From: Cavenderia fasciculata
Taxonomy: Eukaryota > Evosea > Eumycetozoa > Acytosteliales > Cavenderiaceae
Direction of reading: 5' to 3'
Assembly: GCF_000203815.1 (NCBI RefSeq)
Contig: NW_004457703.1
Span: 558,001-622,000 of the forward strand
Length of the DNA: 64,000 nucleotides
Numbering within the stretch: position 1 is the first letter of the stretch; each line of letters begins with the position of its first letter. Under the pieces are notes generated by a model that was given only the letters and a program-made list of their open reading frames with translations, was not told where the DNA came from and did not search any database. The position numbers were made by a program, and so were the translations under genes. Positions 48,401 to 58,423 of the stretch are shown in pieces.

Positions 48401-49415
48401 TGGAACATGTTTATGTGTTGGTAATAGAGTTGGTATTTATTGTGAAACGGAAAAGAATCCTGGAGGTGGTGGAAATAATGGTACCAATAATGGTGGCAAC
48501 ATTGAACCAAATCCAACCAACCCTTATATAATTATTGTAGAACAAGATGTATCGTATCAATTTACATTTTGGCAAATTAGAGAGGTTGATTTGGACGACC
48601 AAATTGTAAAGACTTTGGATTTGACAGCCATGAATTGGACTCTTGACAACCAGACCAATCAAGATACACCAGTATCACCATCAATCATATTGAATCAATG
48701 GAAATACAATAATAATAATAGTTTGGAGTATTTCGATAAGATGGGTATCACATTTACTCAATACCAACAAAGACCTGGCTCGACAACCAACAACACGACT
48801 GACCAACCAAAAATACCAGTGTTGTTTGCAAACCAAACCTTTTATATTGATGTTGGATCACTCAAATATACAGTCAATATTGAAGGATGGAATTTCAACA
48901 GTCGATTAAATACTCTTCAAATCCTGACCAACATTACTCAACCTAAAAGTGACAGTGGATGTGGTGATGACGAGTCACTAGAAAACACAGTCACAAATTC
49001 AGCCGAATATACTTCATTCTATCTTGGAAAAAAGTCAGCAGTATTGGGTAAATTCATCAATCGTGCATTATTGGATGAAATACCAAGACGTATTAAATTT
49101 GCCATTGAAAATAGCAATAACACCCAAAGTGACAATAGGAATACACAAACATTGACATTCGTAACTTTAGTTCCTTATTTTCAATATTCAGCCACTCTCG
49201 ATCCTGATCTCCAACTTTTGATCAGTCCCACCCAAGATGAACATTGTAACTCAAATTCCAATACATGGAGGATCGCAGTTGGCGTGGTTGTTGGTGGTGT
49301 TGCAGCCGCTGCCATTGTCACAACATCTATTGTGTTGTACAAAAAGAAACTGATTGCTAAAAATTTAAACAAAAAATTTGCAAACAAATTAAAGGTGTTT
49401 AATGAAAATGAATAA
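45492..49415 (+). CDS. ComC-like EGF/ComC-domain surface protein, copy F (intact, one GC-AG intron)
   Basis: Exons 45492-45985, 46073-46620, 46708-47259, 47345-47890, 47974-48240 and 48322-49415 total 1167 codons (1166 residues) without a break. The fifth intron needs a GC donor (48241-48242). The nearest GT option shifts the frame into a stop. Layout is as in copy E: signal peptide (IVAIIQIVFIILCSF), N-terminal Cys domain (DKPEKVVSFMPNYCYPYD), three further ectodomain exons, fibronectin-like exon (SSGGMPGSIQFQV), EGF (VFCNGFGQCLNGTCLC), ComC-type domain with a FWQIREVD variant, TM (WRIAVGVVVGGVAAAAIVTTS) and basic tail. The last exon is more diverged from copies C to E than those are from each other. 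Its 3' end overlaps the minus-strand gene coding frame by about 27 bases. Confidence 0.87.
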
Positions 49416-52357
49416 AACAATATTTATGATATTATTTATTTTATAAACCGCTCCAACAACTACTCCAACTATAATTTTCCATTTGTTTTTGTCTGATCCT
49501 GATCCTGATCCAGAATCATTATTTGATGTTTGTGGATATGGAATGAATAATAATGATGACGATGAATAATTTCCATTTGTAACTGATACAGAGATGGTTG
49601 CAGGACCACTGATTAGTATTTGATCGAGTGTACAATTAATAAATGTCAGTGTTGTTGTTGCAATGACACAATTGATTGTATTATTGATCAATACACTTCC
49701 ACCGGTTGAATTGTTTCCAAAATATCCAAATAATAAAAGTGTTTGATTTGATTGTAAATTAGCTGATGTTATAATAGTATCTATAAAATGGAGGGTGAGA
49801 ATTAGGGAAAAAAGTCAAAAGATGATTGATGAATAATTGATATATATTACTTACCTTTGATAATAATGATACTAGAATCAACAAAGGATTGTGATTGTAA
49901 TGAGGTAAAGAAATTGATATCCATCATTGTATCAAAATTAAATGGTGATGGAATAGTATATATTGCTTGGCATCCTGTGAAACAATATTTTGAATTGATT
50001 GATTGTAGAGATTGTAAACTATTTCCAACATTTACATTTGGTGGATATTTTGGAGTAGCATAATCATAATTTACAATCATCTCTTGATTGGTTTGAAGAT
50101 CCAATGTAACATTATTGACTGAAAAATCAATACATGTTACATTCACCGGTGCCCAAATATTTGGACGAACTGAAAATACAACTTGTACATATTGAGTAGT
50201 TCCTCTTGGAATTTTAAAATGATTTCCTCTATAGAAATAATACAATAATGAATATCACAAGAAAGAAAAATCAATGAACAAACATTGTTTATCTCGAAAT
50301 AATTACACTACTATTCTATTGGCCACTACAAGATCTAGATAAAAATCACCCCAACCTATATTATTACCAACAATCGTTACACTTTGATTGACTGAAAATA
50401 GTTCAGTACTTTTCAATTGAGGACCTATAAATATATATATATATATTTAGATGATTTCGATTAGATTTTGATATAATATTTTTTAAAGACATCATGATCT
50501 TACCAGGACAGTCAATGGATGAAGGTTTGGTAAGGGATGTTGCGAAATTTTTGTTCTTTATACCATCGTAAAAACACCACCAGCAATCTGGAACTGAACT
50601 AATACTAGTGTTTGTAATAGACAAAATATTGACATGACATGATTCCTCTCCAATAATACCTTGAATGAATGGATTATATGCCACTGCAAATTCTCTAATA
50701 TTTGGATTCATTGCAAAGAAATTAGATGGAATAGTCCCTGAAAAATTATTATTAAAATATAAACCTTGTCTAGAAGTAAAGAAAGGTAAATAAATAAATA
50801 ATAACTTATAAAAAACAATGGATAAACAATACTAAATATGATAAATTTGTTGGGAGAGGTTTATCAAATGGAAGGGTTCCGCTCCCGTCATACATTAAGC
50901 TAAAATAAATTAAATAATGATTATTTTCTATCCTTTTGCAGAAAAGAAGATTAAAGAACTTCATCAACTTACAGACTTTCTAAATTTTTCATTTCTCCAA
51001 AAATACTATCTAATGAAAGGAGGGGGATGTAGCCATACTAATAGTTCTAAAAGTAATTGGATAATTAATTTGGTAAGTATAGATAAATAAATATTCATTT
51101 TTTTCCAACAAGAATGTATTTACAGTGATTTAATCGAGTTTGGGTATGAGAATATAGGATTGATAAAACCACCAGATGGTTCTCCACTATTCCAATTATC
51201 AGAATAGATATCATCATCTGTTGGGTCACTGTCAGAGTAGATTTTTGTATGCGATAAGCTAATGAGTGGGGAATCAACTTGAATGGTTAGGACTTGGTTT
51301 GGACTAATGCTCAATGATAATATTGTCCTAAAAGTAAGAAAATGAATAAATAAATGAATATTGGTTTGTTGGTTGGATGGTTGGGGATGGATTTGATAAA
51401 AAGATAATTACAAATTTTGAAGATTTGGAAATTGTTGTTGACTAAATTGATAGGTAATGTTTGATTGGTATTGATAGAATTAGTTCGACACACGAACTGG
51501 AAGAGATTACAGAATCTATTAGTTTTGGCGATGTCAATGTAAGAGATTGTAAAGTAGGGGAATTGAAAAATACTGGAATCGATGTCAGGTTGTAACACTC
51601 TTGACATCTCCTAAAATATAATGAATGAAGAATGATCATTGGTTTGTTGTTAATAAAGAAATTTTTGTTGGTGGAATTAATCAACATACAAAGTTTTGAG
51701 ATTTGGAAATGCTTGATTGAAATAGACTGGAATTTCAGTAACTCTATTATCGTTCCAAAATACTAGACTTGTACATTTTGGATAAGTACTATTGAAATAA
51801 TCTAATGGATTGATACCTGGATTACGAGTGGCTGGGGCTCCGCCTCCAATAAAAATACTTGTTACTTCAGGGAATATAAATTGAGTGATTGATGAGTTTA
51901 AAGTCTGAACATTATAATTTGCCCATAAATTCCTATTATAAAACGACACTTAATTATTAATAACAGAAAATAATTGATTGGTTCTATTCAATTGTTATAC
52001 TTTAGTATGATTGTTGCACAATCTTACAATTTTGTTATATGTTTTTCAGATCCTATTACTGAGCATTGAAACCCTAGCGAAGTAGTGCTACAAACATTAT
52101 TTTCATTTGTCACAGCTGGTTTCAATTGATAAAATTGACTTAACCATATTGCTGAATTCACTATGAGTACAAAGAAAGTAATAAGATAAGATGATTTAAT
52201 TTATGTTTAATATCAGTATATCAGATATTTACAACATACGTTGATCGATTGGGAGTGTCTGACCATCAACTAAATAGTGTTTACTAGAGTAATGTGATGT
52301 CATCACAAATGAAATCAACACCAAGGTGCTTGATAATAAATATTGAAAGAGTTTCAT
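49389..52357 (-). pseudogene. LRR/IPT-type membrane protein, disrupted
   Basis: Minus-strand exons: 52357-52240, 52160-52028, 51932-51690, 51610-51412, 51327-51124, 51046-50973, 50899-50833, 50769-50504, 50424-50307, 50228-49855 and 49780-49389. Signal peptide (LFQYLLSSTLVLISF), then leucine-rich repeats with nearly one intron per repeat, always at the NL|xxL position (FPNLKTL, FPNLQNL, MKNLESL), then a capping exon with Cys residues (DCWWCFYDG). An IPT/TIG-like piece (VNQSVTIVGNNIGWGDFY) is followed by beta-rich sequence and a TM-like end (KWKIIVGVVVGAV). Exon 4 needs two single-base additions, exon 6 one more (in a C5 run at 51022-51026), and the exon 7/8 junction is out of phase. The TM is short and the frame stops inside the 3' end of copy F. 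Probably a decayed gene. The LRR call is sure, IPT moderate. Confidence 0.7.
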
Positions 52358-52987
52358 ACAAATAACAACAATATTATTGGTAGAGAGGATTGATAAATAG
52401 AATAGCACAAACAAAATAATGGTCATCATTGTCTTGTGTTTGTGATTTATCTTTTGAAATTTCAAAATGTTTTTAGGGAACATTGCCCATTATGAATGAT
52501 AGTCATCATCATTTTCTATATATGGCAAAACAGTGAACTGAGTTTGATCCATAAAATATCTCAAAAAATATCATGAGAAAATGATTCTTTTTTAATCTTC
52601 CAAATTTATTTTCTTGTTCTGACAATGATAACATTGTTACTTTAGTTTCCTAAATTTAAAAAACTTTGAGATGAATAATAATGATCTATTCCATGGTTGT
52701 TGAATTGGTGTTTGTTAGTTTAACTATTAAACAACTAAATTGGACCAGATCTCAATTCTCCCCCAATCTTTTGCATTTTTTACACGTATTAAATCAATAA
52801 AATAAATCTATCAACAATAGAGATAATAGAATATTATTTACTTCACCGTTTAAAAGGTGATGAATTTCATTGTTCGTGATCATGAATGTCTCAGGGGTTT
52901 TCCCGGATTTGAAAAAATTAAAATTTTAATTGTTTTTTTATTCGTCGCCGTTTCGAAAAACGCTGAGATTTATCTCAATGCAATTGG

Positions 52988-52995
52988 ACGAACGA
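52988..52995 (+). promoter_or_regulatory. ACGAACGA word upstream of copy J
   Basis: Lies 116 bases before the ATG at 53111, in the same relative place as in copies C, D and F. Confidence 0.3.
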
Positions 52996-53029
52996 AATTT
53001 TAGTTGATGAACCATTCTATCTATCACTA

Positions 53030-53031
<2 letters not shown>

Positions 53032-53060
<29 letters not shown>
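53032..53060 (+). repeat. (CA)n microsatellite
   Basis: About 14 CA units some 50 bases before the ATG of copy J. Confidence 0.9.
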
Positions 53061-53064
<4 letters not shown>

Positions 53065-53110
53065 CTTTGTTCGTCTTTGTATCTCTCCTCTATCTCAATC
53101 CTTATTCAAG

Positions 53111-56100
53111 ATGGAGAATAAAATGTTTTACAAAAACAATGCAATCGCAGTAGCAGTATTATTTTTAATGTTTATATTATCAATAATATCTAATCATCGA
53201 GTAGCAGCACAAGAAACAGTACTATCAACCCAAACAAAGGATTTTGTGACAATGATAATCTATGCAAACACTGATTGTTCATTGGGTGGACTTCCCACAC
53301 AACCTCCACTCAAAGTAGTTTCATTCAGTTTCAACACTTGTTACAGCTACGGAACATTCAGTGTACAGATACAAAATATTCAACCTTATTTCTACACTAC
53401 CTACGATCAAATCAATTGTGGTGGTGCCATTGATAACATTGCTTTTGACCAATCGACAGGTAAATGTATCAAATCTGACGCATCTGCTACACCATATTGG
53501 TTGGTTTTTAAAATCGGGCAACCTCAAACACCATACATCTTATCATCATCCTATTTATACTACCAAAGAGTCCCCACTACAGTTCTGTATGTTTAAACTA
53601 TACCATCAAAAAAAACTGGATTTATATTTATATAATTTTAAATTTCTTTTCTAATCTATCATTTATTCTACTCTTACATACTAAATATATAGTACATGTA
53701 ATATGGCAGTGACTACCAATTACGACTATCAAAGAGTTGTTGCCAAACCTAGTAGTTGTATGATGAATGACTACCCAACAAGAACTATGTTAACCAATAC
53801 TGGAACGGTTTCACGAGTCACTCTAACACACAATCCAACAGGTTGTACTGGAGGTACCAGCTCTAATTATGGGTCATTTTGTGCAGCACTTGATTCATCT
53901 CGTATCGCCAATGGAATGGTGACTTTTTCGTCGCCATTGCCTGATCCCTCAGTAAATGTAGTCACCTTTGGCCGTATATCAATCTTGGAACCTGCTTATG
54001 GTTTAACAAACGTTGCATTGTATGCACATGCATCTTGGCAAGCTGCCAATGGTACATCCTGGGATCACAAACCTGGATATGTATTCATGTTGGACAACAA
54101 TATGTATTTCAATGCTCCAATGAATTTCACAGGTCATTTTATCTTGACAATCGATGGATACAATTATATTCAAGATAAAAATATAACTACTCTTGTATCA
54201 TCTGAATTTTATTCACCTGATTGTAAGTCCTGCAAAATATTATAAATTATCCGATATTAATATTAATATATTTTATTTCAAATTTAGATCCAAAAATTCA
54301 ATCTATAAATATAATAGATGTAACAACAAAGAGAATTGAATTCAGTTATGACCCAACTGGTGGATTCCCAAATCCCCTATTTGATATTGAATTGTTGGAT
54401 GACCAAGGTACTATTTTGATGTTTGATACCGGTTCAAATTGTCCACCTGTATATTGTGTATTTGATATGTTACCAAAAGGCATAAATGTGACAATCAAAG
54501 TAGAAATGACTGATATAGCAGGTTTTGTCGACACATTGTCAGTAACGGTCAACCTAGTAGATCCAATATCAGCATTCAATTTTACTCTGACTCCTCAATC
54601 ATCTCCTTATCCTTCTGTCAACATTTCATTCCAATACACTGGAACTGGTTTTGGAGGATGCACAACATGTCTTTCAATTATAGACACTCGAACCAATACT
54701 CAACAATTCACATCCTCGTCCCTCTCAACCTCATCCTATCTCTTTGGACTCTTGTCACCATCACCAACCATTTACAACTTTACTGCCAACGGTACAAATG
54801 ATGAATTAACTCTTTATCCACCTTCTCAACTTTATACTTTTATTGGTTGTATGTATTATTTGTCATTTTTTTAATTAATTAATTAATTAATTATATTTTC
54901 TTACTGTCTCTCTTTATAGTGAATTTTGGTATAAAAAATGTTACTATTCAATCAATAGAGATTACATCGGCATCAGTTTTATTTGGAGTTAATGATATCA
55001 ACCCAACTTTTTCTTTAATTATTACCGATCTGGATTCAACCATTTCAGTACAATCTTCAAATACTTTAGAGTATAATTTCACAGAATCCCTATAAGCAGG
55101 TGCTACTAATCGATTTAGTGCACTCTTGAGGGACACCTTTACAAATGTTGAATCAAGTCTATTTTATTTCAATATGACCACCTATCCTCTATTGTCGGAT
55201 TTTACAATCACTGTATCCCAAAAAATCAATTCATCCGATCCTAATAGTAACTATTTAGAGATTAGATTCGATTCGATTGGAGGTGCTCCCAATGCAACCA
55301 ATTATGGGTACACTTCAGACTATCCTAAAATTTTAAAAGGAAATTATTCTGAATTGGGAGTATTTACAGATGCCAACCCTATTCTTCCCAGCGGACCTTA
55401 TTCCATTACAGGTCAAGCCAATAATACTCAATCCATTCTAACAACAACCACAATATTCTCTTTATATAATTGTAAGTATATAAATCAACAAGAAAAAAAG
55501 AGGTTAATTAAAATGAAGATTTATTAATCTTTTATTTTATATTTATAGTCCCTTTAATCAATGTAACAGGATCAACTGAATTTGAAACAGCCCTTATTGA
55601 GTGGAATAGTACTGGTGGTGTACCTGGTAATATTACCTATCAAGTATCGAGTATTCCCTCTGACACTAGAAATTCGCCGTATGTATGGTGCAGTGGAATG
55701 AATATTAATTCATGTCTCATCACTGGATTGGTATCACAAACAAATTATTCATTTGAAATTCAAATGCTATCCCCAATATTTGATCCAGTTGTTTTAAATA
55801 TCGACTTGCAAACTAAAAAATGTAAGATTAAACTGTTAAGTTTTAAAATAATAATAATAATAGCTAATTAATTATTTGATTGATTTATTGTTAATCCTAT
55901 TCCTTTTTTATTTATTATTAATAGATCCATATAATGTAACATGTGTTGATTATAATAATGGAAATAGTCAAGTTGATTGTAATGGTCATGGTCAATGTAT
56001 TGACAGTACTTGTTTATGTGATGATTCAAGAACTGGTATCTATTGTGAAATCGTTATTCCAGGTGGAAATGGAAATGGAACAAATGGTGGTGGTGGTGGA

Positions 56101-56835
56101 GGATCAACAATTGATCCAAATCCAGGGATCCCAGAAATTATAATCACCAATGACAATTCATATTATAAATTTGTTATATCACAAATTAGAGAGGTCGATA
56201 TTGATGATCAAATAATTAAACTGATCGACCTAACATCATTCAATTGGACACTGTCCAATCAAAGCAATCAAGCAACATCAATATCACCATCAATTGTTGT
56301 TAATTATTGGAATTATTGAACATTACCAAAAGTAAACACCAACTTTAATTCAATCAATATTACATTTTTACAATTCAATAATACTAAAGATATTAATCAA
56401 GGAGATAAGAAGATTCCAATCACATTTGCAAGTCAAACATTTTATATTGATATTGGATTACTCAAATATACAATCGATATTGATGGTTGGGAATTTAATA
56501 GTAGATTAAATACTCTTCAATTGGTCACCAACGTATCTCAACCAATTATTGATTATGGAGAGTGTAGTGATAAAGAAAATGATGATGGATCTTTTAATAA
56601 TATTATCAACAATGCCACTGAATTTACCTCATTCTATCTTGGTAAAGATTCAGCAGTATTGGGTAAATTAATTAATCGTGCATTATTGGATGATATTCCA
56701 AGAAAGATATCTTATAGAGTTGAACAAATTCAAGTTACTGGAGAAGAAGAACAATTGAGTGTCATCACACTTGTTCCCAATTTCAACAGTCGAGCCACCC
56801 TCGATCCAGACATGCAATTGTTGGTAAAGAGATAA
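53111..56835 (+). pseudogene. ComC-like surface protein, copy J: two in-frame stops, TM missing
   Basis: Exons 53111-53586, 53693-54222, 54288-54848, 54920-55471, 55549-55821 and 55925-56835 keep frame throughout (1101 codons) but contain TAA at 55093-55095 (exon 4, after TESL) and TGA at 56317-56319 (exon 6, after NYWNY). Signal peptide (AVLFLMFILSIIS), all ectodomain exons, EGF (QVDCNGHGQCIDSTCLC) and the ComC-type domain (FASQTFYIDIGLLKYTIDI, INRALLDDIPRK) are recognisable. It ends at MQLLVKR, just before the linker and TM of the other copies, so even a read-through product would lack an anchor. Substitution-type stops rather than indels make assembly error less likely. Exons 5-6 are close to identical to copy A. 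Confidence 0.78.
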
Positions 56836-57239
56836 TAGAAACAAAGAAAAAGAGGATGATAAACATGATGACAACTATGATACCATTCAAAAGAAAGTAG
56901 ATAGCCAGTAGTGATGGTGGTGGTGGTGTATTTACTTTTACAGCTACAACAATAAATACTCCTAATTAAATTAATAAATTGGACCATCGTTTGTTAGAAC
57001 TATATATGCATGTGTTAATATACTATAGTAATTCAATTTTTCTATGTGTCAACTCATCAATGGTTTTTCTATTTCTTTTTAACAAAAAATGAATGCGATT
57101 GTATTTATTTAATATTTAAACGATGATTGTATGTTATGTCATAAAGTACTTGATTATTGTTGAAAAAAAAAACCACAGTAGGTGAAAAAAAACAATATCA
57201 CTAGTAGAAATAAATGGAATGGAAGCTAATTCTTGTGAT
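56836..57239. other. Intergenic region, no gene seen
   Basis: 3' flank of copy J. It contains a GGT-rich stretch at about 56910 and A/T-rich DNA. No trace of the missing TM exon sequence is recognisable here. Confidence 0.5.
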
Positions 57240-57612
57240 TTAAGTATTTGGGGGATTTTGAGCAGCTAAAAAAGCTTGAAGTTGAGTTCTGAGATCTTCA
57301 ATCACTTTTTGTTGTTGTTCTCTTAACTGTCTTTCCTGAGCCAAGGCATCCCTGATTGCTTGGTTTTCCTGGCGGAGGGCTCTGACTGTGTTGTTTGTCT
57401 GGGCGGAGGTCATTGCTGAGGTTTAGGTTTATAAAAGGAAGGAATGATAAAAGAAAACAAAATGATGATGAAAAAAAAAGGGGACTATTAGTAATAAAAT
57501 AAAAAATTATTATTATTGGATTTCTTTTTTATTTTAAACATACATGAGGGTTCTCCCCACTCTGGGAATTCGAATTCCCTCCAGGATTTAAAATTTTTGA
57601 ATTGGTTGACAT
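57240..57612 (-). CDS. Small coiled-coil protein, two exons
   Basis: Minus-strand exons 57612-57544 and 57398-57240 (stop TAA at 57242-57240) give 75 residues. The donor is GTATGT after ENPH and the acceptor is CAG at 57399-57401. An alternative start at 57413 inside the presumed intron (MTSAQTNN) gives 58 residues. The N-terminus is polar (NPGGNSNSQSGENP). The second exon is one amphipathic helix (VRALRQENQAIRDALAQERQ, then QQQKVIEDLRTQLQAFLAAQ), a probable parallel coiled coil. Codons are unusually GC-rich for the region (CTC, CGC, CAG, GCC), which suggests a real and well-expressed gene or an element-derived one. I recognise no family. Confidence 0.55.
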
Positions 57613-58423
57613 CTCTTTTGGATAAAATATAATTTGTTCGATAAGATAAGATTGAATTGTATTATTTATTAAATATTTAATTAAAAATTAAGATAAGATA
57701 ATGAAGAATGGAATGATGAGAATGTTGAAATTCAATTCAAGGTTTAAATGGAGAAAAATAGTTGGTAAACTTTCTTTGACTTTTAAATTAAACCTTTTTC
57801 TTCCATCAATAGGTTATCAACCCCTACCCTGTATCCTCTATATATACTACTCTCTATCCCTCTATCTCTCTATCCCTCTTCCCCCCTCTCATATATTTCA
57901 GAAGACAAAGATGAGTGGTCATATTTCCATATTTGCTAATTTAAAATGTCCAATGATTATAATCATTGGATCATCTGTTAAACAAATCTGTAGAGGTGAT
58001 GGGGGTGTACCAACACCATTGGATATTATGACATCATCCCGCTTGGGTACCTAAAAAGGTATTACCAGCCAGTGTGACATTTGGTGTTTGTCTCAATAAA
58101 AGGTCCACAAATCCTCCTGACTGGTAGTTTAGAAAAAAAGAATGTTAATTTAATGTTTGACAAAAAACAATTTTAATAGGAAGTTATAAACTGGTATGAT
58201 GAATGGTAGAGAGAGAGAGAGAGAGAGAGTTGATTGAGTAATCTAAACTAAACAAGTAGATTCTCCCTGATGTTGTTCTTTCCCCAACAAGTTTTGCTCA
58301 GATGGTTCTAAAAAGCAAAAAATTGAGAACAATAAATAAATAAATAAATCTATCAATATATGATTATTTTCTAACATTTTTCTTTTTTATTTAATTAATT
58401 GTACAATGATTTAATGGAATATT
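57613..58423. other. Gap with decayed coding-like pieces
   Basis: Between the small coiled-coil gene and copy K. A plus-strand frame at 57701-58054 is a shadow with no family features. The minus strand holds coding-like fragments (listed separately). A (GA)n run lies at about 58210-58230. Confidence 0.45.
57919..58120 (-). pseudogene. Fragment of an unidentified protein-coding gene
   Basis: On the minus strand, after an acceptor-like CTACCAG, a frame reads SGGFVDLLLRQTPNVTLAGN to a stop at 58036-58034. The adjacent frame continues from the same point as VPKRDDVIISNGVGTPPSP, LQICLTDDPMIIIIGH and FKLANMEI, ending at 57919. The change of frame sits at TTTTTAGGTACC. A further exon-like piece (PSEQNLLGKEQHQGE) lies at about 58250-58300 after TTTTTAG. 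Composition is protein-like, so a decayed or mis-assembled gene is plausible. Family unknown. Confidence 0.3.

Larger units (their letters stand above)
52358..53110. other. Divergent promoter region between the LRR gene and copy J
   Basis: No coding frame. From about 52850 to 53000 a GC-richer island contains CGTCGCCGTTTCGAAAAACG and the ACGAACGA word, followed by a (CA)n tract (53032-53060) and then the start of copy J. Confidence 0.55.

Noticed and set aside
57701-58054. Plus-strand 117-codon frame
   Set aside because: Its start is in AT-rich low-complexity DNA, and its right half is antisense to a more protein-like minus-strand fragment.
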